From Panacagrimonas sp965216805 (lineage in GTDB: Bacteria; Pseudomonadota; Gammaproteobacteria; Nevskiales; Nevskiaceae): a stretch of DNA of 64,000 bases. The position numbers were made by a program, and so were the translations under genes. Shown here one piece after another: positions 16,623-25,213 of the stretch (its first letter is position 1; the number at the start of each line of letters is the position of its first letter). Under the pieces are notes generated by a model that made no database searches, had not been told where the DNA came from, and saw only the letters and a list, made by a program, of their open reading frames with translations. Location: NCBI RefSeq assembly GCF_965216805.1, contig NZ_CBDCGN010000003.1, positions 744,001-808,000 of the forward strand. Reading direction: 5' to 3'.

Positions 16623-17599
16623 CAAAAATAGACCACCGGGTCCATGCCGGCGTACAGCTCTGCGACTTCCGGATAGCCATTGAACGGCAGCGTCGGACGC
16701 TTGAACAACTCACCCAGACGCCGCTCGCTGGCCTGGCTCCAGCGCGGGTGCGGCACGTCCGGCTGCACGTTGGAGAAGAACCCGTATTCGTCGGAGGCCA
16801 GCAGACCCCAGGTGGTGGGCGGCTGGCGCTCGGTGAAGCGGATGCGCACGATGGACTTGATGCTCTTGAAGCCGTACTTCCACGGCATCACCAGGCGCAG
16901 CGGCGCGCCGTTCTGATTGGGAAGTACCTTGCCGTAAAGGCCCACCGCGACGAAGGCCAGCGGGTGCAGGGCCTCGTCCATGCGCAGGCCCTCGACATAG
17001 GGCAGCTGCAGGCCGCTGTACGCGGCGCGCGGCATCTGCACCGGATCGTGCAGAGTCTCGAATGCCACGTACTTCGCCCGCGAGTTGGGCCTGAAGCGCT
17101 GCAGGATGGACCCCAGGGGCACACCCACCCAAGGCACCACCATGCTCCAGGTCTCCACGCAGCGGAAGCGATAGATGCGATCTTCCAGTTGGCTGTCGCG
17201 GATCAGCGTGTCGACGTCCAGGGTGCCGGGGGCATCGCACTGACCGTCCACCGTGACCGTCCACGGGCTTGGCCGGAGCGTGTGGGCGTTGCGCGCGGGG
17301 TCGGTCTTGCCGGTGCCGAACTCGTAGTAGTTGTTGTAGGTGGTCACCGACTCGTACGAGGTCAGGGCCTCGCCACCGGCCAGGTCCTGTCTCGGACCGG
17401 CCTCGAGGTCGGCCAGCGCCGCCGCAGCGTCCGGCAGGCCGGGTGCCTCCGCCCCAACGCCGGACGGACCGCAACCTGCGAGCACCACTGCGGCGCCCGC
17501 GCCCAGTCCGGCAATGACGCGGCGGCGATCCAGATACACCCGCTCCGGCGTGATCTCGCTGGCGCGGACGGGGAACGGCGGAGTACGACGGATCAGCAT
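16622..17599 (-). CDS. msrP: MsrP molybdopterin-dependent methionine sulfoxide reductase catalytic subunit, 325 aa
   Basis: Periplasmic repair enzyme that reduces protein methionine sulfoxide. A Tat leader with DRRRVIAGLGAGAAVVLAG lies at about residues 24-42; the Moco-ligand cysteine is C147 in YRFRCVETWSMVVPW. VTTYNNYYEFGTGK near 85-98 and MPWKYGFKSIKSIV near the C-terminus are family signatures. Start at ATG 17599 gives the usual leader; a longer frame to 17644 is possible. Operon with msrQ. Confidence 0.95.
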   Translation of the reverse strand: MLIRRTPPFPVRASEITPERVYLDRRRVIAGLGAGAAVVLAGCGPSGVGAEAPGLPDAAAALADLEAGPRQDLAGGEALTSYESVTTYNNYYEFGTGKTDPARNAHTLRPSPWTVTVDGQCDAPGTLDVDTLIRDSQLEDRIYRFRCVETWSMVVPWVGVPLGSILQRFRPNSRAKYVAFETLHDPVQMPRAAYSGLQLPYVEGLRMDEALHPLAFVAVGLYGKVLPNQNGAPLRLVMPWKYGFKSIKSIVRIRFTERQPPTTWGLLASDEYGFFSNVQPDVPHPRWSQASERRLGELFKRPTLPFNGYPEVAELYAGMDPVVYF

Positions 17600-17783
17600 G
17601 CGAAGTTTCGTCCCGGCAGCGCCCGATTCGACCGCCGCCAGCATCTCAGCCTGGAGCCGAAGGCGACACTCGGACCGGTCCGCCTGGCATGACCGAAACG
17701 CCGGCGTGTCCGAAAGCGGACTCCGAACCCGCCCGTCCCCGCACGTTGCGGAGGGTTCACCTGCGATGGGGTGAAGCTGATAT

Positions 17784-19139
17784 CTACAGAATGTAGCGCG
17801 ACAGATCCTCGTCGCCCGCCAGCTTCTCCAGCTTGCCGTCGACGTAGGTCTTGTCGATCGTCAGCACGGTGCCGGCCTTGTCAGGCGCGTCGAACGCCAG
17901 TTCGTCCATCAGACGCTCCATCACGGTGTGCAGGCGGCGCGCGCCGATGTTCTCGGTACGTTCGTTGACCTGCCAGGCCATCTCGGCCAGGCGACGGATG
18001 CCGTCGTCGGTAAACGTCACTTCGACCCCTTCGGTGGCCATCAGCGCCCGATACTGATCAGTGAGCGAGTAGTCCGGCTCGCTGAGGATGCGCACGAAGT
18101 CCTCGGTCTTGAGCGCATCGAGTTCCACCCGGATCGGCAGGCGGCCCTGCAGTTCCGGAATCAGGTCCGAAGGCTTGGCCATGTGGAACGCGCCACTGGC
18201 GATGAACAGGATGTGGTCGGTCTTGACCGCGCCGTACTTGGTGCTGACGTTGGCGCCCTCGACCAGCGGCAGCAGATCACGCTGCACGCCCTCGCGCGAC
18301 ACGTCGCTGCCGGCGAACTCGCCGCGCTTGCACACCTTGTCCAGCTCGTCGATGAAGACGATGCCGTTTTCCTCGACGTTGTGCAGCGCCTCGGTCTTGA
18401 TCGCCTCTTCGTCGACCAGCTTGGCGGCCTCCTCCTCGGTGAGCTGCTTCATCGCCTGCGCGATCTTCATCTTCTTGCTGCGGGTCTTGCCCTGGTTGAG
18501 GCCGGCAAACATGCCCTGCAGCTGCTGGGTCATCTCCTCCATGCCGGGCGGGCCCATCAGCTGGACGTTGGGCAGCGGCTGAGCGATCTTGATCTCGACC
18601 TCGGTGTCATCGAGCTTGCCCTCGCGCAACTGCTTGCGGAACACCTGGCGTGCGGCACCGGACTCGCTCTGGCGCTGCGGGCTGGACTCGCCGAAGTCCT
18701 TGGGGGGCGGCACCAGCACGTCGAGAACGCGCTCCTCGGCGGCCGACTCGGCCTGGCTGCGCATGCGCGCGATGAACTGCTCGCGGGTCATCTTGACCGC
18801 GGCGTCGGCCAGATCCCGGATGATGGAATCGACGTCCTTGCCAACGTAACCGACCTCGGTGAACTTGGTGGCCTCGACTTTCACGAACGGCGCGTTGGCG
18901 AGCTTGGCCAGGCGCCGCGCGATCTCGGTCTTGCCGACGCCGGTGGGGCCGATCATCAGGATGTTCTTGGGGTGGATCTCGCCGCGCATCTGCCCGTCGA
19001 CCTGCTGGCGACGCCAGCGGTTGCGCAGCGCAATAGCCACCGCGCGCTTGGCGCTGGCCTGGCCGATGATGTGCTTGTCCAGTTCCGCCACGATCTCGCG
19101 TGGGGTCATGGTGGAGGGGGTGTGGTCTGGGGTGCTCAT
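17784..19139 (-). CDS. hslU: HslU AAA+ unfoldase of the HslUV protease, 451 aa
   Basis: Cytosolic ATP-dependent unfoldase that feeds substrates to HslV. Features: TPREIVAELDKHIIGQ at the N-terminus, Walker A GPTGVGKTE, the pore loop GYVGKDVDS, the inserted I domain (about 105-230), Walker B IVFIDELDK and the C-terminal GEDLSRYIL-type end (GDEDLSRYIL) that docks in HslV. The ATG at 19139 (MSTPDHTPSTMTPREI) is preferred; the ATG at 19109 is the conserved position. It lies downstream of hslV, separated by a GGGAATC repeat cluster. Confidence 0.97.
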   Translation of the reverse strand: MSTPDHTPSTMTPREIVAELDKHIIGQASAKRAVAIALRNRWRRQQVDGQMRGEIHPKNILMIGPTGVGKTEIARRLAKLANAPFVKVEATKFTEVGYVGKDVDSIIRDLADAAVKMTREQFIARMRSQAESAAEERVLDVLVPPPKDFGESSPQRQSESGAARQVFRKQLREGKLDDTEVEIKIAQPLPNVQLMGPPGMEEMTQQLQGMFAGLNQGKTRSKKMKIAQAMKQLTEEEAAKLVDEEAIKTEALHNVEENGIVFIDELDKVCKRGEFAGSDVSREGVQRDLLPLVEGANVSTKYGAVKTDHILFIASGAFHMAKPSDLIPELQGRLPIRVELDALKTEDFVRILSEPDYSLTDQYRALMATEGVEVTFTDDGIRRLAEMAWQVNERTENIGARRLHTVMERLMDELAFDAPDKAGTVLTIDKTYVDGKLEKLAGDEDLSRYIL

Positions 19140-19148
19140 GGAAAGCTC

Positions 19149-19236
19149 GGGAATCGGGAATGGAGAATCGGGAATCGTCAAATCGAAAGCAGGGTTGGTT
19201 TTTACGATTCCCGATTCCCGATTCCCGATTCTCCGG
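19149..19236. repeat. Inverted cluster of GGGAATC repeats between hslV and hslU
   Basis: About four tandem units of the 7-base type CGGGAAT/GGGAATC at 19149-19178 face their reverse complement GATTCCC units at 19204-19236 across roughly 25 bases, giving a long potential hairpin in the hslVU mRNA. The right arm overlaps the last codons of hslV. A second cluster of the same type lies at 54882-54964. Confidence 0.8.
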
Positions 19237-19777
19237 CAAGATCGATGTGCTCGATCGTCAGCGAATGATTGGTGTAGATGCAGATGTCGGCGGCCACGTG
19301 CAGGGCCTTTTCGACGATCTCGCGGGCACCGAGTTCAGTGTTCTCCACCAGCGCCCGCGCCGCGGCCGCGGCGAAACTGCCGCCAGAGCCGATGGCCATG
19401 ACGCCGTGCGGCTCGGGCTCCATCACGTCACCGTTGCCGGAGATCATCAGCGAGGCCTCGCGGTCGGCCACCAGCAGCAGCGCCTCGAGCCGGCGCAGGT
19501 AGCGGTCGGTGCGCCAGTCCTTGGCCATTTCCACCGCTGCGCGCACCAAGTTGCCGGAGTATTTCTCCAGCTTGCCTTCGAAGCGCTCGAACAACGTGAA
19601 CGCATCGGCGGTGCCGCCGGCAAAGCCGGCCATAACCTGATCGTTGTAAAGCCTGCGCACTTTGCGGGCATTGCCCTTGACGCGGGTGTTGCCCATGGAC
19701 ACCTGACCATCGCCGCCCAGCGCAACCTGATTGCCGCGCCGTACGGAAAGAATGGTGGTGCCGTCGAACTGTTGCAT
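19202..19777 (-). CDS. hslV: HslV peptidase subunit, 191 aa
   Basis: Threonine peptidase of the HslUV complex. After a six-residue propeptide (MQQFDG) the catalytic T7 begins TTILSVRRGNQVALGGDGQ, followed by AGFAGGTADAFTLFERFE and AIGSGGSFAAAAARAL. The body ends at TNHSLTIEHIDLAGE; the last residues (SGIGNRES) are encoded by the GGGAATC repeat cluster, which also supplies the stop, so the C-terminus has been altered by the repeat. It is the first gene of the hslVU unit. Confidence 0.96.
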   Translation of the reverse strand: MQQFDGTTILSVRRGNQVALGGDGQVSMGNTRVKGNARKVRRLYNDQVMAGFAGGTADAFTLFERFEGKLEKYSGNLVRAAVEMAKDWRTDRYLRRLEALLLVADREASLMISGNGDVMEPEPHGVMAIGSGGSFAAAAARALVENTELGAREIVEKALHVAADICIYTNHSLTIEHIDLAGESGIGNRES

Positions 19778-19882
19778 TGCTGGCCTCGTGGTATCCGATG
19801 GGCGGTAGATGAGGATGCCGCTTCGCGATTCAAGCGAGCCGGCCAGAGTTGGGGCGAACCTGCCCCGGTCTGTCCATACGGT

Positions 19883-19911
19883 TTGAATGCGCCTGAGCGA
19901 AGACGTATTAT
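19883..19911 (+). promoter_or_regulatory. Predicted sigma-70 promoter of the RHH/PIN toxin-antitoxin operon
   Basis: TTGAAT at 19883-19888 and TATTAT at 19906-19911 are separated by 17 bases, a good -35/-10 pair in an otherwise GC-rich region. The predicted start point is near 19918, about 22 bases before the antitoxin ATG. Confidence 0.65.
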
Positions 19912-19932
19912 CAATTGGCAGAAAGTAATACG
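19904..19932. promoter_or_regulatory. Candidate autoregulatory operator of the RHH antitoxin
   Basis: A perfect 7-base inverted repeat, CGTATTA at 19904-19910 and TAATACG at 19926-19932, spans the -10 box and predicted start site. Ribbon-helix-helix antitoxins typically repress their own operon from such paired half-sites. Confidence 0.6.
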
Positions 19933-19940
19933 GTGGTCTT

Positions 19941-20186
19941 ATGGGCACGCTCTCGTTGAAGGTTGCAGATGCGCTGGATCGCGACATCACGCGCATGTCG
20001 CGGCGCCAAGGCATCACCAAGTCCGAGCTGATGCGGCGCGCCGTGCAGCTATATCTGGCGCAACGCGACGGCAACGAGCCATTCGTGTCCGCGCTCGAGC
20101 TGGCAGGAGACCTCTCGGGCAGCATTGAAGGAGCGCCCCCCGACCTTTCCACCAACCCGAAGTACATGGAAGGTTACGGCGAGTGA
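19941..20186 (+). CDS. Ribbon-helix-helix antitoxin, 81 aa
   Basis: Small DNA-binding protein: MGTLSLKVADALDRDITRMS forms the beta strand and first helix, and RRQGITKSELMRRAVQLYL the second helix of a CopG/RHH domain (about residues 3-43). The C-terminal tail (about 45-81) is the probable toxin-binding part. It overlaps the PIN gene by four bases (GTGA), the standard antitoxin-first type II module. An operator-like inverted repeat lies just upstream. Confidence 0.85.
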   Translation: MGTLSLKVADALDRDITRMSRRQGITKSELMRRAVQLYLAQRDGNEPFVSALELAGDLSGSIEGAPPDLSTNPKYMEGYGE

Positions 20187-20608
20187 GCCGGCCCAAGATT
20201 CTGCTCGACACGGGACCGTTGGTCGCGCTGTTGAGCAAGTCGGATTCCGCGCGTTCCTGGACGCTGGAGCAGTTCGGGACCCACTCTGCGCCCTTCCTGA
20301 GCTGCGAAGCAGTCCTATCCGAGGCTTGTTTCGTCCTGCGTCGGGACGGTCAAGACGCCAGTGGCGTACTTGGCCTGCTCGACCGCGGCGTCATCCGCAT
20401 CGGCATGAGCCTGACCGAAGAAGCCAGCGCCGTGCGCAAGCTGTTCGAAAAGTACGGCGACCTCCCCACCTCGCTGGCCGATGCCTGCCTGATCCGCATG
20501 TCGGAGCTGTACGACCCCTGCCTGGTGCTCACCCTGGACCGCGACTTCCACGTCTATCGCCGCCGCGGGCGCCAGACCATCCCGCTGCTGCGTCCCTCAC
20601 TTCGATAA
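20183..20608 (+). CDS. PIN-domain toxin (VapC-like ribonuclease), 141 aa
   Basis: The PIN acidic residues are visible: D9 in ILLDTGPLVALL, E47 in LSEACF, D100 in SLADACLI and D119 in LTLDRDF. Such proteins are Mg-dependent ribonucleases that inhibit growth when the antitoxin is lost. It begins with GTG inside the antitoxin stop. The acyl-CoA dehydrogenase gene starts only seven bases after its stop, so readthrough is likely. Confidence 0.88.
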   Translation: MSRPKILLDTGPLVALLSKSDSARSWTLEQFGTHSAPFLSCEAVLSEACFVLRRDGQDASGVLGLLDRGVIRIGMSLTEEASAVRKLFEKYGDLPTSLADACLIRMSELYDPCLVLTLDRDFHVYRRRGRQTIPLLRPSLR

Positions 20609-20615
20609 AGCCATC

Positions 20616-21779
20616 ATGGACTTCTCATTGCCGGCCGCCGTGCTTGAACTGCAGGACCGCACCCGTCGCTTCATTGCCGACGAGGTCATTCCGCTGGAGA
20701 ACGACCCGCGCCAGCATCCGCACGGTCCGGAGGAAGCGCTGCGCGACGAGTTGGTGGCGCGCGCGCGTCGGGCCGGGCTGCTGACGCCGCACGCCTCGCT
20801 CGAACTCGGCGGCCTGGGCTTGAATCACATCGCCAAGGCGGTGGTGTTCGAAGAGGCGGGCTACTCGCCGCTGGGGCCGCTGGCGCTGAACATTCACGCC
20901 CCGGACGAGGGCAACATCCACCTGATGGAGGAAGTCTGCACCCCGGCGCAGAAAGAGCGCTGGCTCGAGCCGCTGGTGCAGGGCCACATCCGCTCCTGCT
21001 TTGCGATGACCGAACCCGGCGAGGGCGCCGGCTCGGATCCTTCGATGATGCAGACCGTGGCGGTGCGCGACGGCGATGACTACCTCATCAGCGGCACCAA
21101 GTGGCTCATTACCGGGGCCGAGGGTGCGAGTTTCGCCATCATCATGGCGCGCATGGAGGACGGCAGCGCCACCATGTTTCTGGCCGACATGAAGCAGCCT
21201 GCGATTCGCCTGGAACGCCTGATGGATTCGTTGGATGCCTGCTTCGTCGGCGGCCACGGCGTGCTGCATTTCGACCGGCTACGAGTGCCTGGCACCGACG
21301 TGCTGGGCGAGATCGGCAAGGGCTTTCGTTATGCGCAGGTGCGGCTGGCGCCGGCGCGCCTGACCCACTGCATGCGCTGGCTGGGTCAGGCGCGACGCGC
21401 CCACGATGTGGCGCTGGCCTACGCGCGCAAACGCCAGGCTTTCGGCAAGCCGCTGGGCGAGCACGAGGGTGTGGGCTTTCAGCTCGCCGACAATGAGATG
21501 GACTTGCACAGCGCGCGCCTCAATATCTTCCACACCGCCTGGGTGCTGGACCAGGGTGGGAAAGGCAATCTGGAATCGAGCATGACCAAGGTGATGGTGT
21601 CCGAGGCGGTATGGCGCGTGGTGGACCGCTGCGTGCAGGTGCTCGGCGGCCAGGGTGTGACCGGCGAGACCATCGTCATGCGCATCTTCAAAGACATTCG
21701 CGCATTCCGGATCTACGACGGCCCCAGCGAGGTGCATCGCTGGAGCATCGCGCGCAAGCTGGTGGGCGGGCGCGGCTAG
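20616..21779 (+). CDS. Acyl-CoA dehydrogenase (ACAD10/11-like), 387 aa
   Basis: FAD enzyme that desaturates an acyl-CoA at C2-C3. CFAMTEPGEGAGSDP near residue 130 and the C-terminal QVLGGQGVTGETIVMRIFKD and RIYDGPSEVHRWSIARKL are ACAD signatures; the latter, with DGPSEVHR, is typical of the ACAD10/11-like group that acts on longer or modified acyl chains. Cytosolic. It heads a plus-strand series with a CaiB-type gene and ring dioxygenase genes, although about 220 bases separate it from the next gene. Confidence 0.9.
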   Translation: MDFSLPAAVLELQDRTRRFIADEVIPLENDPRQHPHGPEEALRDELVARARRAGLLTPHASLELGGLGLNHIAKAVVFEEAGYSPLGPLALNIHAPDEGNIHLMEEVCTPAQKERWLEPLVQGHIRSCFAMTEPGEGAGSDPSMMQTVAVRDGDDYLISGTKWLITGAEGASFAIIMARMEDGSATMFLADMKQPAIRLERLMDSLDACFVGGHGVLHFDRLRVPGTDVLGEIGKGFRYAQVRLAPARLTHCMRWLGQARRAHDVALAYARKRQAFGKPLGEHEGVGFQLADNEMDLHSARLNIFHTAWVLDQGGKGNLESSMTKVMVSEAVWRVVDRCVQVLGGQGVTGETIVMRIFKDIRAFRIYDGPSEVHRWSIARKLVGGRG

Positions 21780-21942
21780 GCAAGCGTGTTCGACGCCGAT
21801 GAACACCGACATCTGCAACCGCTGGGTTGAGACGGCACGATACGTTCGAGACCATGCGTTCGAGCACGGGCCCGGCGTCATGCTCAAGCGATCTCAACTA
21901 CGTCCATCCACGAAATCCGCGTCCAACGCTTTTCACATTCAA

Positions 21943-21976
21943 GTCTGTGTTCATCCGTGAAATCCGTGGCAAAAAA
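21943..21976. repeat. Dispersed repeat copy (TTCATCCGTGAAATCCGTGG type)
   Basis: A 30-base segment at 21943-21972 is matched, with one difference, by the reverse complement of 30847-30876 and more loosely by 30951-30980. It is noncoding and lies just upstream of the CaiB-like gene. Confidence 0.75.
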
Positions 21977-22002
21977 CTCCCACTTCAACCAGAGCCCCCA
22001 AC

Positions 22003-23100
22003 ATGCAAAGTGACAAGGACAAGCGCGGCCCCCTGAGCGGCGTCAAGATTCTGGAGATCGAGAGCATTGGCCCCGGCCCGTTCTGCGCAATGCTGCTGGC
22101 CGACCTGGGTGCCAGTGTGCTCACGGTGCGCCGCAGCGGCGCCAAGGATCCCAACGCCGATATCCCGGTGCTGAATCGCAACCGCGCCGGCCAGGTACAG
22201 GCCAATCTCAAGGACGCCGCCGACCGTGAGCGCGTGCTGCAGCTCGCCGTCAAGGCCGATGCGCTGATCGAAGGCTTTCGGCCCGGCGTGATGGAGCGCC
22301 TGGGTCTGGGCCCGGAGGTTTGTCTGACGGCCAACCCGCGGCTGGTCTACGGCCGCATGACCGGCTGGGGGCAGGATGGTCCGCTGGCTGCAGCGGCGGG
22401 GCACGACATTAACTACATCGCGCTGTCCGGTGCGCTGCACAGCATGGGCACCAAGTTCTCCGGCCCCATGCCGCCGTTGAACCTGGTCGGCGATTTCGGC
22501 GGCGGTGGTCTGATGCTGGCGCTGGGTATCGTCAGCGCGGTGCTGGAGGCGCGCAGCTCCGGACAAGGGCAGGTGATCGACACCGCCATGGTCGAAGGTG
22601 CCGGCGTGCTCATGGGCATGATCTACGGACTGCGCGCGGTCGGCATGTGGCCGGCCTCGCGCGCCGGCAATTTCCTCGATGGCAGTGCCTGGTACTACCG
22701 CTGCTATCCGACCTCCGACGGGCAATGGATGGCGGTGGGCGCGATCGAGCCGCAGTTCCGCCGCCTGTTCCTCGAAGGACTGGGGGTGGGCGACCAGCAT
22801 GACCAGATCGTGCGCCGCGACGATCAGGATCCGGAACTGCATCGCGAGATCACCGCCATCTTCCAGAGCCGCACCCGCGACGAGTGGACGCGCGTGTTCG
22901 ACGGCACCGACGCCTGCGTGTCGCCGGTGCTGGCGATGGACGAGGTGGGTTCGCATCCCCACAACCAGGCCCGCGGCAGCTTCCGCGACGTCAACGGCGC
23001 CACCCATCCGCGACCGGCGCCGCGCTTCAGCCGCACGCCGCTGGCCGAGCCCGGCCAAGCCGTGGACAGCGCGAAAGCCTTGGCCGATTGGGGTCTCTGA
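22003..23100 (+). CDS. CaiB/BaiF family CoA transferase, alpha-methylacyl-CoA racemase-like, 365 aa
   Basis: Full-length family III protein. GVKILEIESIGPGPFCAMLLADLG opens the fold and EGFRPGVMERLGLG carries the region of the transferase aspartate. AGHDINYIALSGAL and VGDFGGGG match the racemase active-site histidine and aspartate of alpha-methylacyl-CoA racemases, so epimerisation of a 2-methyl-branched acyl-CoA is as likely as CoA transfer. No strong ribosome site precedes the ATG. A second member of the family is at 53753. Confidence 0.88.
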   Translation: MQSDKDKRGPLSGVKILEIESIGPGPFCAMLLADLGASVLTVRRSGAKDPNADIPVLNRNRAGQVQANLKDAADRERVLQLAVKADALIEGFRPGVMERLGLGPEVCLTANPRLVYGRMTGWGQDGPLAAAAGHDINYIALSGALHSMGTKFSGPMPPLNLVGDFGGGGLMLALGIVSAVLEARSSGQGQVIDTAMVEGAGVLMGMIYGLRAVGMWPASRAGNFLDGSAWYYRCYPTSDGQWMAVGAIEPQFRRLFLEGLGVGDQHDQIVRRDDQDPELHREITAIFQSRTRDEWTRVFDGTDACVSPVLAMDEVGSHPHNQARGSFRDVNGATHPRPAPRFSRTPLAEPGQAVDSAKALADWGL

Positions 23101-23165
23101 GGCGAGCAGTCACGGGACTTCGGCTTTCGCGGCAGCGACCGGGCTGGGCAGGACATCCAGGCCAA

Positions 23166-23182
23166 TATCACTGCAAGTGATA
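23166..23182. promoter_or_regulatory. 17-bp perfect palindrome upstream of the ring dioxygenase
   Basis: TATCACT and AGTGATA flank GCA, forming a perfect inverted repeat in an AT-richer patch about 117 bases before the dioxygenase start. It is a candidate transcription-factor site; no regulator gene is adjacent. It could also be a short hairpin after the CaiB gene. Confidence 0.4.
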
Positions 23183-23299
23183 GCCCGACATATCCGACCG
23201 AGGTGTCCGCCGCGCTGACGGCGCCACACGCTCGGGCTTTGACGGGCGCCCGCTGCCGCATGAGCGCGAGCGCGCAGCGAGAAGGAGGGAGCGCAAGGG

Positions 23300-24604
23300 A
23301 TGGACCATGATCGCCAGACGCCGCCGCGAACCTACGACGCCTTGTTCCGCCGCGGATTCGTGCATCGCGACCTCTATGTGGACCCACAGGTATTCGACGA
23401 CGAGATGCGCCAGCTCTATGCGCGCACTTGGGCGTACGTCGGGCATGAAAGCGAGATTCCCCAGCCCAACGACTTCGTCGCCCGTCGCATCGGGCGTCGA
23501 CCGGTCATCCTGAGCCGCACTGCGGCTGGCGGGATCGCGGTGCTGTTCAATCGTTGCACCCATCGCGGCGCCACCGTGTGTCGCGAAGCCCGCGGCAACG
23601 CGCGCAGCTTCACCTGCGGCTATCACGCCTGGACGTTCGCCAACGACGGTCGCTGCACCGGGGTGCCGCTGCGCCAGGCGTATGGCCAGGATTTCAAGCT
23701 CTCGGAACTGGACCTGGGTCGGCCGGCACGAGTGGACTCTTACCGCGGCTTCATCTTTGCGAACGTATCGGGCGAAGGGCCGGACCTGGTCGAGCATCTT
23801 GCTGCCGCGCGTCCGGCGCTGGACCAGTGGCTGGATCGCGACGGCGGCCGCGAGGTCATCGTGCGCAATGGCGCCATGCCCTTCCTGATTCACGGCAACT
23901 GGAAGCTGGTCTACGACAACGCCGGCGACGGCTATCACCCGCCGTTCTCGCACGCTTCCATGCTCAAGGTGTTCGGCGCGCGCTATGGCGACGTCGACAT
24001 GCGTTACTACAACGCCAATTTCGACGACACGCCCATGTACGGCAAGGACCTGGGCAATGGTCACACCCTGCTCGACCAGCGTCCGTCCATGCACGCGGAG
24101 TCTGCGTGGAAGCGCCAGCACGTGATGCCGGGCTACGAGATCACCCAAGCGCTGCTGACCGAACGTCATGGCCAGGCCGAGGCGCTGCGCATGCTGGACG
24201 CCTCCACAGGTTCGGGCATGAACCTCAACATCTTTCCCAACCTGCTGATCATCGGAAACCAGATCCAGCTGCTGGAACCGACCGCGGTCGACCGCACCGT
24301 GGTGCATTGGTTCTCCACGACGCTCAAGGGCGCGCCGGAGGAGATCAACACCATCCGCATGCGCATGCAGGAGGATTTTCCGTCGTTCGGCGAAGTCGAC
24401 GACGCCGCCAACTTCGAAGCCTGCCAGCAAGGCCTGACCGCGGTGCCGGAGATGGAGTGGGTGGACGTGCGCCGACATCTGGACACGGGTGTCGGCAAGC
24501 GCGATGAGGCCGATGGGCTGTGGCGCGAACCGATGTCCTCGGATCTGCACCTGCGCACCTACTACGCGCAATGGCTGCGACTGATGAACCGGGAGCGGCC
24601 ATGA
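23300..24604 (+). CDS. Rieske ring-hydroxylating dioxygenase, large (alpha) subunit, 434 aa
   Basis: Terminal oxygenase subunit adding O2 to an aromatic ring. Rieske ligands C86, H88, C106, H109 lie in NRCTHRGATV and FTCGYHAWTF; the mononuclear-iron histidines are H213 and H218 in DNAGDGYHPPFSHASM. The N-terminal part (VHRDLYVDP, ARTWAYVGHESEIPQPNDF) resembles the benzoate/anthranilate BenA/AntA branch. Complete length. A purine-rich GGAGGGAGCG stretch supplies the ribosome site. It is followed by the beta subunit with ATGA coupling; the ferredoxin is encoded 3 kb downstream on the other strand, and no reductase is in the window. Confidence 0.93.
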   Translation: MDHDRQTPPRTYDALFRRGFVHRDLYVDPQVFDDEMRQLYARTWAYVGHESEIPQPNDFVARRIGRRPVILSRTAAGGIAVLFNRCTHRGATVCREARGNARSFTCGYHAWTFANDGRCTGVPLRQAYGQDFKLSELDLGRPARVDSYRGFIFANVSGEGPDLVEHLAAARPALDQWLDRDGGREVIVRNGAMPFLIHGNWKLVYDNAGDGYHPPFSHASMLKVFGARYGDVDMRYYNANFDDTPMYGKDLGNGHTLLDQRPSMHAESAWKRQHVMPGYEITQALLTERHGQAEALRMLDASTGSGMNLNIFPNLLIIGNQIQLLEPTAVDRTVVHWFSTTLKGAPEEINTIRMRMQEDFPSFGEVDDAANFEACQQGLTAVPEMEWVDVRRHLDTGVGKRDEADGLWREPMSSDLHLRTYYAQWLRLMNRERP

Positions 24605-25194
24605 CCTCAGGCGCGCAGCAGCAAGGCATCGCCAGGCTCGACCCGGCCTTCTACACCCAGCTCTGGGAGACTGTGCGCGCATGGCGTGCGATGGCCGAGA
24701 TCCCGGCCGAGCGTCTGCCCGCGCGCGAGACCTGCGAAGCGGCCTGTCGCCTGCTGTACCTGGAATCACGCCTGCTCGACCAGAACCGGCTCGACGAGTG
24801 GCTGAGCCTGTACACCGACGACTGCATCTACTGGATACCGGCCGACATCGAGGCCTGCGACCCGCGCAACACGGTGTCCTGGGAGCTTAACGACCGCCGC
24901 CGTCTGGAAGAGCGGGTGGAGCGCCTGGCCACCGGCCGCGCCTATGCCCAGGTGCCGGCCACCCGCACCACCCATCACCTGAGCAATATCGAAGTCTTTC
25001 ACGCGGACACCAACACCTTGCACGTGCTGTGCAATTTCCTGATCCAGACCCATCGCGTGAATGAGGCGGGCACCCGCTCGGGCTGGCTCGGCTACGTGCT
25101 GCGCCGGGTGGAAGATCGGTGGCGCATCGCGCTCAAGCGCATCAATCTGTTCGACGCCGATCTGCCGCAGTCGAATCTCTCGTTCACGCTGTAG
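24601..25194 (+). CDS. Ring-hydroxylating dioxygenase small (beta) subunit, 197 aa
   Basis: NTF2-like structural subunit of the alpha3beta3 oxygenase. CRLLYLESRLLDQNRLDEWLSLYTDDCIYWIPA near residues 45-80 and LEERVERLATGRAYAQVPATRT near 100-122 are beta-subunit signatures; the protein ends INLFDADLPQSNLSFTL. The ATG overlaps the alpha stop by four bases. Confidence 0.92.
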   Translation: MTSGAQQQGIARLDPAFYTQLWETVRAWRAMAEIPAERLPARETCEAACRLLYLESRLLDQNRLDEWLSLYTDDCIYWIPADIEACDPRNTVSWELNDRRRLEERVERLATGRAYAQVPATRTTHHLSNIEVFHADTNTLHVLCNFLIQTHRVNEAGTRSGWLGYVLRRVEDRWRIALKRINLFDADLPQSNLSFTL

Positions 25195-25213
25195 TCGGAA
25201 GAAAGGGGAACCC

